Source of the DNA: an uncultured Verrucomicrobiota bacterium | GTDB lineage: Bacteria; Verrucomicrobiota; Kiritimatiellia; RFP12; UBA1067 | Direction of reading: 5' to 3' | Assembly (NCBI GenBank): GCA_946543025.1 | Contig: CAMNLN010000002.1 | Coordinates: 1-31,077, forward strand | Length of the DNA stretch: 31,077 bases | In this document: piece after piece, positions 17,279 to 25,264 of the stretch | How the letters are laid out: each line of letters begins with the position of its first letter | Numbering within the stretch: the stretch's first letter is position 1 | Notes under the pieces: generated by a model | The model's database searches: none | What the model saw: only the letters and a program-made list of their open reading frames with translations | Told to the model about the DNA's origin: nothing | Program-made: the position numbers and the translations under genes

Positions 17279-18500
17279 AAATTACTGTGAATAACGCAAC
17301 CATTTTGAAAACGCGACAATAATCCGTTCGGTGTCAACACCGTTTATGCCAAATAACAAGTTAACGAAGGAACTCACCCCTCTTCTTTCAACATGTTCTG
17401 CCGTAGAATGCTGAAATTCGGAGAATAACGCTCGGCAGCCGACTTCAATATGACATTTTTCTTTTGTTGATAACCAGTAGATAATCAGCTGTACTTTTAA
17501 CATATCTTTTTCTCGCTTTTTTAGAGATGTTTTCAAACCCCTTATTTTAAAGGACGAAAACGATATGACCAAGTTATTTACAACGCATAACATATTGTTT
17601 ACAAGCTTGATATAATTGTCAATAATTTGTTTGTTCTGTTTTTCTACACATGGGATTTCGGCACAACAAACAAGAAAACATTGCCAGATACAGATCACCA
17701 ACATAAGACCGAATTGTATTATTGGACGATTTTTCCCATTCGGATTGGTTTTCAACTGTCTCGTCTATCTGCCAAAACATTAGGAAAGAAATTCACCTAA
17801 AAATGCCTTTCTCCCTGTACTGTAGGGCAGCCAACGGCCACAAATGTATTCACTGTCATATTTGTAATTTGGGAGTTCGGTCTTTTCGCGCGTTCAACAT
17901 AAACTCTGACAAACAATGTTTCTAATCAAGCACATCATTGCAGTGGTACTTCCAGTCGCAAATCTTGGATTGGCCCTGCAATGTCAGTCGAGACATGCTG
18001 TATACTAAACTTATCATCCATTTACATAACCACGATACATAAGGTTAAGGTGTGGGGTGACATGTGTATGTTTTTACGCTTGACTGAACTTTCAAGGCAA
18101 ACAAGAACTTGCCTAAAAATAATTTTACGATTTTCTTTTTGTCTATTGCGTGTCTTGACATGATAAGACAAGATCGGACCTAGGGGCAAGCAGAGCAGAC
18201 AGATTCTTTGCAATAGAGTAACAAGCAGACCAATAACAGACACCTCACACCTCTTAACCGTAGGACAACATGGAATCTTGGTTTTTGACTCAAGCACACG
18301 GAGGTAGTTTCATATCCGCCAGATTAACAATCAAAAAGGTAACGATTGATCTACTATTCGACAATGAATGGACATGAGCACATCTTAAATCGTTTCACAT
18401 CTTCTTACGTGACCTCTCTTTGCATTTCCATGCAACCAACATTTCGTTTGTCGTTTCCTAATATGTGTTACAGTAACGACAGGTCAACTCTTCGGGAATT
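17279..18500. other. AT-rich intergenic region before mnmG, with scattered DnaA-box-like sites
   Basis: About 1.2 kb without a convincing gene. It contains one canonical DnaA box in reverse orientation (TGTGAATAA, 17286-17294), one TGTTGATAA (17465-17473), TTATTTACA (17574-17582) and TGTTTACAA (17596-17604). An open frame on the minus strand (17282-17755) starts with TTG, has no Shine-Dalgarno and no recognisable motif. A hairpin AGGCAA/TTGCCT lies at about 18095-18114 without a T-run. No tRNA, tmRNA, RNase P RNA or SRP RNA signature was found. In gamma-proteobacteria oriC lies next to mnmG (gidA), so an origin or regulatory role is possible. Confidence 0.5.
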
Positions 18501-18509
18501 TGATATACT
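18501..18509 (+). promoter_or_regulatory. Extended -10 promoter of mnmG
   Basis: TGATATACT: TGn followed by -10 TATACT (18504-18509), 7 bases before ATG 18517. No good -35. Transcription would begin at or next to the A of the start codon. Confidence 0.6.
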
Positions 18510-18516
18510 ATCGCGC

Positions 18517-20592
18517 ATGGATTTCCGTCCTGAAATCATTGTTGTAGGAGGTGGTCACGCAGGTGTCGAGGCGGCGCTTGTTGCCGCCCGCATGGGCGTA
18601 CACACACTTCTAGTTACAGGCCTTGCCGAGTCAGTCGCTCGCATGCCGTGCAATCCATCTATCGGCGGACTTGCCAAAAGCCATCTTGTATTTGAACTTG
18701 ATGCCCTTGGCGGCGAAATGGGCTTCAACGCCGATCTAACGTCTCTCCAAGAAAAAACCCTGAATTTAAGCCGAGGGCCAGCTGTACGAGCTACTCGTGC
18801 CCAATGCGCCAAGCTTGAATATACAAGGAGAATGCAATGCGTCGTCCGTTCCCAAAACAATCTTCTGCTGCTTGAGGACCTGGTAACATCCGTTCAGGTC
18901 GACCCTACTTGTTCAAATATTACAGGCATTTCAACCCTTTCGCACGGCACAATCACAGCAAAGATTGTAATCATCACAGCCGGCACTTCTCTTCGCGGCC
19001 GTATTTTTATTGGAAAAGATTTCAAAGATTCGGGGGGCGATAACCGTCCTTCAGCCATCTCATTAAGCAAGTCACTCGCCAACCTTGGATTCGACTTGAT
19101 TCGCCTGAAGACCGGCACACCACCGCGTCTTCAAGCTTCTTCCGTTGATTTTTCCAAAACACTTCCCCAGTATGGCGAAAATTTTCCACCTTGTTTTTCT
19201 CTTCGGACGCGCAGGCTGCTTTCGACTTGTGCCACATGGCACATTACGAGCGCAGCAGGATATGAAGCCAAGCTAAAGAAACGTCTATGCAGCAATCCCA
19301 ATGGGCGGTGTCGGTTCCAGAACAACAGAAAGTGTGCCACATGGCACAATGTCATGGCACCGTGGCCGTTCAACACAATGAACTTGCCGTGCTTTGCAAC
19401 GCATACGACAAGTAAAACTCATGAGATCATCAGAAAAAACCTTAAAGAAAGTTCCTTGTATGGAGGAGCGATTGTTGGCACTGGAGTACGGTATTGTCCA
19501 TCGATAGAGGACAAGATCGTGCGCTTTGAATCTGCAGAAAGTCATCATGTAATTCTTGAGCCAGAAGATCGAGAATGGACTGTTGTCTACCCAAACGGAC
19601 TTTCAAACAGTTTACCCCGCTCGGTTCAAGAAGAAGTTGTCAGATCTATACCTGGTCTAGAACATGCTACATTTCTCGCATATGCGTATGCGATTGAATA
19701 CGATGGGATAGATGCGAGGGAACTCCGTCATACACTTGAGTCGAAAAGGATCAAGGGCCTCTATTTTGCGGGACAAGTCAATGGAACAACCGGCTACGAG
19801 GAAGCTGCTGCACAAGGGATCATGGCTGGAATCAACGCCGTATTTTCATTGCGAAACGAAGAACCTCTTATCTTAAGTCGGCAGGATGCGTATATAGGCG
19901 TTTTAATTGACGATCTGGTGACTAAGGGAACGGACGAGCCCTATCGAATGTTCACGTCGAGGGCTGAACGCCGGCTCATTCTTCGGCAGGACAATGCGCG
20001 CTACCGATTGGCCGATGCGGCAGATCGCGTTGGCGTTCTCTCGCCAGAAATTCGTGAAACGACCCGTCTGCAAGCCAAGTTCATCGAACGGGAAGTGAAC
20101 CGCCTTCGTACAACAAATACCAGTTCCGGAAAAACTTTGTTCAGCCTGCTCCAACAGCATGGATCAAATTACCGATCGAAAGTGTTTCACTCGTCAAATA
20201 ACAATATGATGCTGAAAGAAGAAGAGCTCGCTGATGAATCAGCGTCAAATGAAGTGCGGTCAGCCTTTCAGAGGCTATGTCAATGCACAGCAGAAACAAT
20301 TCCAAGCGATGTAGTCGAGCAGATTGAAATCAGAGCACACTACGATGGCTATATTCGGCAAGAGGAGTTGGCGGCAGAACGAGCAAAAAAGGATGAATCA
20401 ATCAAAATTCCTGATTGGCTAGACTATGACAAATGCCAAGCTGTCCGCTTCGAAAGCAGAGAGAAACTGAAAAAGTTTCGTCCGGAAACACTCGCTCAAG
20501 CAAGTCGTATTTCAGGAGTCAATCCGGCTGATATCGCGATTCTCGCCATCTTGATCAAGCGTGGTCATTCGTCAAAACAAGTAGTGCCATGA
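18517..20592 (+). CDS. mnmG: tRNA uridine-5-carboxymethylaminomethyl modification enzyme MnmG (GidA)
   Basis: A 691-residue FAD protein; E. coli MnmG has 629. With MnmE it installs the cmnm5 group on U34 of certain tRNAs in the cytoplasm. Seen: FAD motif GGGHAG (11-16), the Cys45 block MPCNPSIGGLAKSH (E. coli Cys47), RLKTGTPPR ending at residue 204, GVRYCPSIEDK with Cys327 (E. coli Cys277), NGTTGYEEAAAQG, and C-terminal YDGYIRQ and FRPETLAQASRISGVNPADI. Relative to E. coli there are about 50 extra residues between GTPPR and the PCF-THT segment (about 228-285), carrying two CATWH repeats; see the repeat entry. ATG 18517 is chosen because family homology begins there and a -10 lies just upstream; no Shine-Dalgarno. 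The frame extends upstream without family similarity. Confidence 0.95.
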   Translation: MDFRPEIIVVGGGHAGVEAALVAARMGVHTLLVTGLAESVARMPCNPSIGGLAKSHLVFELDALGGEMGFNADLTSLQEKTLNLSRGPAVRATRAQCAKLEYTRRMQCVVRSQNNLLLLEDLVTSVQVDPTCSNITGISTLSHGTITAKIVIITAGTSLRGRIFIGKDFKDSGGDNRPSAISLSKSLANLGFDLIRLKTGTPPRLQASSVDFSKTLPQYGENFPPCFSLRTRRLLSTCATWHITSAAGYEAKLKKRLCSNPNGRCRFQNNRKCATWHNVMAPWPFNTMNLPCFATHTTSKTHEIIRKNLKESSLYGGAIVGTGVRYCPSIEDKIVRFESAESHHVILEPEDREWTVVYPNGLSNSLPRSVQEEVVRSIPGLEHATFLAYAYAIEYDGIDARELRHTLESKRIKGLYFAGQVNGTTGYEEAAAQGIMAGINAVFSLRNEEPLILSRQDAYIGVLIDDLVTKGTDEPYRMFTSRAERRLILRQDNARYRLADAADRVGVLSPEIRETTRLQAKFIEREVNRLRTTNTSSGKTLFSLLQQHGSNYRSKVFHSSNNNMMLKEEELADESASNEVRSAFQRLCQCTAETIPSDVVEQIEIRAHYDGYIRQEELAAERAKKDESIKIPDWLDYDKCQAVRFESREKLKKFRPETLAQASRISGVNPADIAILAILIKRGHSSKQVVP
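19228..19348 (+). repeat. Palindrome-bounded in-frame insertion element inside mnmG
   Basis: The 16-mer TGTGCCACATGGCACA occurs at 19228-19243 and again at 19333-19348, 105 bases (35 codons) apart, so both read C-A-T-W-H. Each copy is a near-palindrome (GTGCCA, CA, TGGCAC). A third partial copy, CATGGCAC, follows at 19353-19360. The host gene is about 150 bases longer than E. coli mnmG exactly here, and flanking catalytic motifs are intact, so this is an insertion tolerated in frame, similar in principle to Rickettsia palindromic elements. Limits of the element are approximate. Confidence 0.7.
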
Positions 20593-21062
20593 AAAGGATA
20601 AACTCGTCATGTATGGGTTGTTTCGGTTAAGAGACCTAAACTTCTTTATAGTTTCACAATTCTTATAGCGGACCCATTGTCAATCTTAATAGGGTTATTT
20701 ACATGCGTTGGGGGCAGAGAGAACCAAGTTCGCAGAGGATTTCCAACCTTAGTTCTGCTATATTTGATACATAATGCGCTAAGTTATAGATTCGAAAATC
20801 AATTTTACTCATATTTTCGATGTGTCTCGGCGTGAGATTCATATTGGGTGATGCTACTGACAGCAGACACGCAGACTAATATATTCCAACAGAAGAAACT
20901 AAATATCCGATATGGTTTTACATTATTTTCTTCGCGTCATCTTTTCACATTGCCTCTGGAGAAAAACAGACAAATAATTGATTCACCTTAAAATGAACCG
21001 TTCAATATATTTGTTATGCGCAATTAACGATTAGGTAGGGCAATCGCCGACCAACCAAAATA
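20593..21062. other. AT-rich intergenic region between mnmG and the antiporter gene
   Basis: About 470 bases without a gene. TCGAAAAT (20792-20799) and ATTTTCGA (20813-20820) form a perfect 8-bp inverted repeat with a 13-base loop, followed at once by a small TCTC/GAGA hairpin. It could be a structured RNA or protein site; no known riboswitch consensus is recognised, and no tRNA. Confidence 0.4.
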
Positions 21063-21071
21063 TGTTATAAT
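21063..21071 (+). promoter_or_regulatory. Extended -10 promoter of the antiporter gene
   Basis: TGTTATAAT: TGn plus consensus TATAAT (21066-21071), ending 7 bases before ATG 21079. No clear -35 and no Shine-Dalgarno, so the mRNA is predicted to be leaderless. Confidence 0.65.
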
Positions 21072-21078
21072 AGAACCC

Positions 21079-23427
21079 ATGAAAAACAGGTTGTTTTTGG
21101 TTGTCTTAACATGTCTGTTCGCGGCAGGCGTTTCTGCAGGCGAGACTTTTGTTCCCGCATATCCGAACTTTGGTCTTCCCCGCGTCGAAGAGATGATGTT
21201 CCTTGTTCTGCAGATCGGAATCATCATTTTCGCTGCAAAGATTGGCGGCATGATTGCTTCTCTCTTCAAGTTGCCATCTATTCTCGGCGAACTCGGAGCA
21301 GGTATCGTGATCGGGCCATGGGCTCTTGGAGGTATTCCCATCGACGGCATATTCCCGAACGGACTTTTCAACGGCGTTGCGTTGAGCGCCATGAACTCTG
21401 CGGCAAACGGTCCCGCTCAGAAAATGTTCGGAACAATCGCAGGAGCAGGAAACATTTTTGACGCAACCTCGCCGGCTCTTTACGGAATCGCCACTCTCGC
21501 TTCGATCATCCTGTTGTTCTTGTCAGGGCTGGAAACTAATCTCAAGATGTTTCTCAAGTATTCGTTTGTCGGATCTCTAGTTGGACTTGGCGGTGTTATC
21601 TTCAGTTTCGCCTTTGGCGATATATGTGCCGTCATCTTGCTTCCCAAGTTCTTTCCATCCGCATTCGGACAGCTGGCTCACATGTCTTTTGGGCAGGCAA
21701 TCATGCAGGCGGCACCGATGTACATGGGCATCATGTCCACGGCTACCTCTGTAGGCATTACGGCACGAATACTTTCCGAGCGAAAGAAGATGGACTCCGA
21801 AGAAGGCGTCACGATCATGGCTGGCGCGGTGATTGACGACGTGCTGGGGATGATTGTATTAGCTATTGGAAACGGCGTCATCGCCGCGACTATCGCCGCA
21901 TCAGATTCAACAAGTGGTTCAACCGGCGTTCCATGGGATAGAATCGGCATGGTAGCAGTCAAAGCGTTCGGCGTTTGGCTAGGTGCCACGCTAATCGGCG
22001 TCTTGGTGGCGCGAAAGATATCCTGGCTTCTCAAGCTGTTCAAAAGCCCGCAGGCAATCGCAACTTTGGCATTCGGACTTTCAATGATCCTTGCCGGGTT
22101 TTTCGAGTTCATGGGACTTGCGATGATTATTGGAGCGTATGTGATGGGGCTTGCCCTCAGCCGAACCGATCTAAAGCACATGATTCAGGAAACATTGGCA
22201 CCACTCTATACATTCCTCGTTCCGATCTTTTTCTGCGTCATGGGCATGATGGTCGATATGAACGCGCTTATGTCAAAACCAGTCTTGATATTCGGCAGCA
22301 TCTATACCGTACTCGCCGTTTTCGCAAAAATCATTGGCTGCGCTCTTCCGAGTTGGTTTTGCGGGTTCAACTTCTTGGGCGGCATGAGGATTGGCGCCGG
22401 CATGGTGCCGCGCGGGGAAGTGGCCCTCATCATTGCCGGATTAGGTCTTTCAAATGGATTTCTTTCGCAAGAAATATTTGGGATCGGAATCATGATGACG
22501 CTTGTGACTACCGTGATAGCGCCGCCAACGTTGATTGCTCTCTTTATACCCAAAAAGCGTGGCGTCAAAAATCCAAAGAACTCAATGGACGATTCTCGAC
22601 AGATAGTTTTTGATCTGCCGAATCCGCAAATCGCGGAAATTATGCAGAACAAGCTTGTAGATGAATTTCGTCATGAAGGATTTTTTACTATTCAGCTTGC
22701 CAGGGAAAACAACATGTCCATTTGGGAAATATCAATGGATGCGATTGAACTTTCGCTGTACTGGAAAGGAAAGAAGATAAGAATCGAATGCACTCCTTCT
22801 GAAGAGGCGGTTATAAATCAGGCATGGATGGAAGTCATCAGCCAGATGAACGAACTGACTCATACCTTGTCAAAAATACAGAAGAGAAATGACATTATGG
22901 AAAAAATTGTGACACAAAAAGAAGATGTAGAAAAAATTTCTTCAACTGCTCTCGCTTCACGCTGTGTTCAAGGTTTTGTGATGCTGCCTGCATTTAAAGC
23001 CTATTCAAAGCGCGAGGCAATTGAAAAAATGATAGAAAAGGTGGCTCAAGCATTTCCAAAAAACCTTGTAGACAAGGAAAAAGTCAAGGAAGCAGTATTT
23101 TCACGTGAAGAATCAATGCCAACTGGACTTGATCTTGGCATTGCCGTACCACATGGACGAACGGATGGCGTAAACCATATTCTTGGTGCGGTCGCTCTTG
23201 TTGACAACAGAGAAAATGAAAATGGAATCATTCCTGACTACGAAACAATAGATCATTCAAAGATTCAGATTATCGTGCTAACGCTTGTTCCCGAAACAGC
23301 ACATGCCCCATATCTTCAACTTATGGCATTTATTAGCCATATTCTTCATAATGATAGTGATAGAGAAAAACTCTTATCCTGCACAACTTCAGAAGAGATG
23401 AGAAAGTTTTTCAAGCAAGTAAAATAA
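21079..23427 (+). CDS. CPA2-type cation/proton antiporter fused to a PTS EIIA domain
   Basis: A 782-residue inner-membrane protein. A signal-like hydrophobic start (1-20) precedes the Na+/H+ exchanger domain (about 36-495, roughly 12 helices) with GELGAGIVIGP, the ATSVGITARIL...GAVIDDVLGMIVLA block holding the paired Asp typical of electrogenic exchangers, and a PRGEVALI segment. Residues 500-620 form a soluble linker with a likely coiled coil. Residues about 630-782 are a type-2 PTS EIIA domain with phospho-acceptor His692 in GIAVPHGRTD. The exchanger moves Na+ or K+ against protons; the EIIA part suggests control by phosphorylation from HPr, perhaps through a nitrogen-type PTS. That coupling is inferred, as no PTS gene is in the window. 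Stands alone between mnmG and dnaA. Confidence 0.9.
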   Translation: MKNRLFLVVLTCLFAAGVSAGETFVPAYPNFGLPRVEEMMFLVLQIGIIIFAAKIGGMIASLFKLPSILGELGAGIVIGPWALGGIPIDGIFPNGLFNGVALSAMNSAANGPAQKMFGTIAGAGNIFDATSPALYGIATLASIILLFLSGLETNLKMFLKYSFVGSLVGLGGVIFSFAFGDICAVILLPKFFPSAFGQLAHMSFGQAIMQAAPMYMGIMSTATSVGITARILSERKKMDSEEGVTIMAGAVIDDVLGMIVLAIGNGVIAATIAASDSTSGSTGVPWDRIGMVAVKAFGVWLGATLIGVLVARKISWLLKLFKSPQAIATLAFGLSMILAGFFEFMGLAMIIGAYVMGLALSRTDLKHMIQETLAPLYTFLVPIFFCVMGMMVDMNALMSKPVLIFGSIYTVLAVFAKIIGCALPSWFCGFNFLGGMRIGAGMVPRGEVALIIAGLGLSNGFLSQEIFGIGIMMTLVTTVIAPPTLIALFIPKKRGVKNPKNSMDDSRQIVFDLPNPQIAEIMQNKLVDEFRHEGFFTIQLARENNMSIWEISMDAIELSLYWKGKKIRIECTPSEEAVINQAWMEVISQMNELTHTLSKIQKRNDIMEKIVTQKEDVEKISSTALASRCVQGFVMLPAFKAYSKREAIEKMIEKVAQAFPKNLVDKEKVKEAVFSREESMPTGLDLGIAVPHGRTDGVNHILGAVALVDNRENENGIIPDYETIDHSKIQIIVLTLVPETAHAPYLQLMAFISHILHNDSDREKLLSCTTSEEMRKFFKQVK

Positions 23428-23436
23428 GATAAAAAG

Positions 23437-23517
23437 TTATTAACAATGTATGTTCATATCTTGTGAATACATGATTATTTCTTCCTTGTTCACGCAGAAA
23501 AAAAAATATGGTTAAAT
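23437..23517 (+). promoter_or_regulatory. dnaA promoter with DnaA-box-like sites
   Basis: Promoter: TTCACG (23489-23494), 17 bases containing an A9 run, TTAAAT (23512-23517). Upstream are TTATTAACA (23437-23445), TGTTCATAT (23451-23459, reverse of ATATGAACA) and TGTGAATAC (23462-23470, reverse of GTATTCACA), spaced 11-14 bases. The sites fit DnaA autoregulation. Confidence 0.6.
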
Positions 23518-23546
23518 AGGTGTCATTCCAAAGCGGGAATAGAGCC

Positions 23547-24980
23547 ATGATAGAAAACAATTTGATAACTTCTTCTGAAGAACTTTGGCAAAAGTCCCTT
23601 TCGCTTTTGCGAGAGGTAATGGAAACTGAACAAGAACGAAGCCAAATGGAACGTTATGTTCCGCTGATTACTTCTCATTTAATTGAAAACAACGAATATG
23701 TTGTTGGGTTTTCTGATCAGTTTCATGTGGATTGGCTTAGTCCAAAACTTGCACTGCCGCTTGAACGGGCCCTGCATGCCGCTGGGCTTCCAGAGGAGTT
23801 TCATGTTCGTTTTGCCGTAAGAGAAAAACAAGAGAGCATTACGCCTGCAACTCCGTCGCCCGAACTGGCAAGAAACAAGCCAATCGAGGCCCAACATACG
23901 GTTGCATCTCATTTGCGAAGTATTCCTTCAACAATGCCTCTTCATGAGAACTATACATTTGAAAATTTCGTAAGAGGTCCTTCTAACTCGTTTGCCCATG
24001 CGGCAGCGATAGCAGTTGCAAAGGGACCTGGACGTACATCATACAATCCTCTTTTCATTTATGGTGGAACAGGTCTAGGAAAAACCCATCTGATGGAAGC
24101 GATTGGACACTATGTTCTCAACCATTCGCCAGCGTCTTCCGTATGTTTCATTACATCAGAGACATTCTTAAACGAGTATATCAACGCAATACAAAACGAT
24201 TCTCTTCCGGCCTTTCGAGAAAGGTATAGAAAAGTTGATGTCTTGCTGTTGGATGACGTCCAGTTCATTGCTGGGAAGGAAAAAGTCCAAGAAGAGTTTT
24301 TCAACACATTCAATTCTCTCATACTCTATCACAAGCAAATCGTCATCACAAGCGATGTTTCCCCGAAGAATCTAAACAAGTTTGAAGAACGGTTAATTGG
24401 AAGATTCCAACAGGGTATGGTTGTCGAAATTGAATCTCCTTCATATGAAACGCGGCTGGCCATCTTGAAATCAAAGGCTCAGGCGACTCAAAAGATCATC
24501 CCGGAAGAAATATTAAAGTTCATTGCTGAGAACATTCGTTCGCATGTGCGGGCAATTGAAGGAGCATTGGCACGAATCGTCACGTTCATGTCTATGCAGG
24601 GCGATATTCCACTTACCATTGATATTGCCAAGCATCTTTTAAGGGATTCAATCGAAGAAGAAAAAACGATCAAGGATCTTTCTATCGGCGACATCATGAA
24701 GACCGTTGCGACTTTCTATGGCGTCACAATCGAGGACATACTCTCTCCTCAACGAACACAAACTCTTGTGACTCCGCGCCAATTGGCGATGTTTCTATCG
24801 CGAAAGTTGACGACAAAGTCTCTTCAAGAGATAGCCGACGAATTCAAAAAGACGCACGCAACAGTGCTTCATGGTGCCCAGACCATACAAAAACGGCTTG
24901 ACGTGGAACCAGACCTGAAGAAGTCGATGGAGGAGATTGTTTCACGGATGGGCCGAAAAGCATCGGACATACTTGAATGA
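23547..24980 (+). CDS. dnaA: Chromosomal replication initiator DnaA
   Basis: A 477-residue AAA+ initiator that binds oriC and melts it. Domain I about 1-80, linker 90-130, domain III about 135-350 with Walker A YGGTGLGKTHL, Walker B VDVLLLDDVQF and the arginine-finger region FEERLIGRFQQG, domain IV about 380-477. In domain IV the PRQLAMFLSRKL helix is normal and keeps the minor-groove Arg (411), but the signature usually FGGRDHTTVLH reads FKKTHATVLH: one residue shorter, with Thr436 for Asp and Ala438 for Thr. ATG 23547 gives a 23-base leader from the promoter at 23489-23517; a GTG at 23520 is in frame but too close to the -10. Followed by dnaN after a 284-base gap. Confidence 0.96.
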   Translation: MIENNLITSSEELWQKSLSLLREVMETEQERSQMERYVPLITSHLIENNEYVVGFSDQFHVDWLSPKLALPLERALHAAGLPEEFHVRFAVREKQESITPATPSPELARNKPIEAQHTVASHLRSIPSTMPLHENYTFENFVRGPSNSFAHAAAIAVAKGPGRTSYNPLFIYGGTGLGKTHLMEAIGHYVLNHSPASSVCFITSETFLNEYINAIQNDSLPAFRERYRKVDVLLLDDVQFIAGKEKVQEEFFNTFNSLILYHKQIVITSDVSPKNLNKFEERLIGRFQQGMVVEIESPSYETRLAILKSKAQATQKIIPEEILKFIAENIRSHVRAIEGALARIVTFMSMQGDIPLTIDIAKHLLRDSIEEEKTIKDLSIGDIMKTVATFYGVTIEDILSPQRTQTLVTPRQLAMFLSRKLTTKSLQEIADEFKKTHATVLHGAQTIQKRLDVEPDLKKSMEEIVSRMGRKASDILE

Positions 24981-25023
24981 CAATCTGTCAATCGATGTTG
25001 CACAAGTTGTTCATAACGCCACC

Positions 25024-25041
25024 GGTTGTCAACAACCTTTT
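25024..25041 (+). terminator. Possible short terminator after dnaA
   Basis: GGTTG (25024-25028) and CAACC (25033-25037) enclose TCAA, followed by TTTT. The stem is only 5 bp, so termination would be weak. Confidence 0.35.
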
Positions 25042-25161
25042 GCTCCAGTGAATCATGTTTACCGTTGTCAGCAAAATTCATAACCTTATGTCGACAAGAA
25101 AAAACCTGCAAACCCCTTCTATAGGTGCTGTTCGCAGGACTTGTCTACAATATGAACAGGC

Positions 25162-25213
25162 ATAATAATATTATTATTCATGCTTTACTTTCATAACCAT
25201 ATTAGGGTAAAAT
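25162..25213 (+). promoter_or_regulatory. dnaN promoter region with AT palindrome
   Basis: Perfect 16-bp palindrome ATAATAATATTATTAT (25162-25177) just ahead of a promoter TTTACT (25184-25189), 18 bases, TAAAAT (25208-25213). Two more sites of the TTATNAACA type flank it (25008-25016 reverse; ATATGAACA at 25150-25158). Confidence 0.5.
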
Positions 25214-25264
25214 GATATCCATCGTTCATCATAGAAGAGAAAGAACAGCCAACAGGAGTTGTCC

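Noticed and set aside
17282..17755. A 157-codon minus-strand frame with a hydrophobic N-terminal stretch.
   Set aside because: Starts with TTG, has no Shine-Dalgarno and no recognisable domain, and lies in an AT-rich gap. Kept only as a remark in the intergenic entry.
17722..17925. A 67-codon plus-strand frame with several Cys and His residues.
   Set aside because: No Shine-Dalgarno and no regular CxxC spacing for a zinc protein; probably chance.
18346..18516. N-terminal extension of MnmG by 57 residues.
   Set aside because: No similarity to the family in this part, and an extended -10 lies immediately before ATG 18517.
19131..19548. Antisense frames across the mnmG insertion (minus strand) reading CHVAH and VPCGTLSV.
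   Set aside because: They follow from the palindromic repeats. No start signal was seen, so I do not call a gene, though translations of the element on this strand are worth including in searches.
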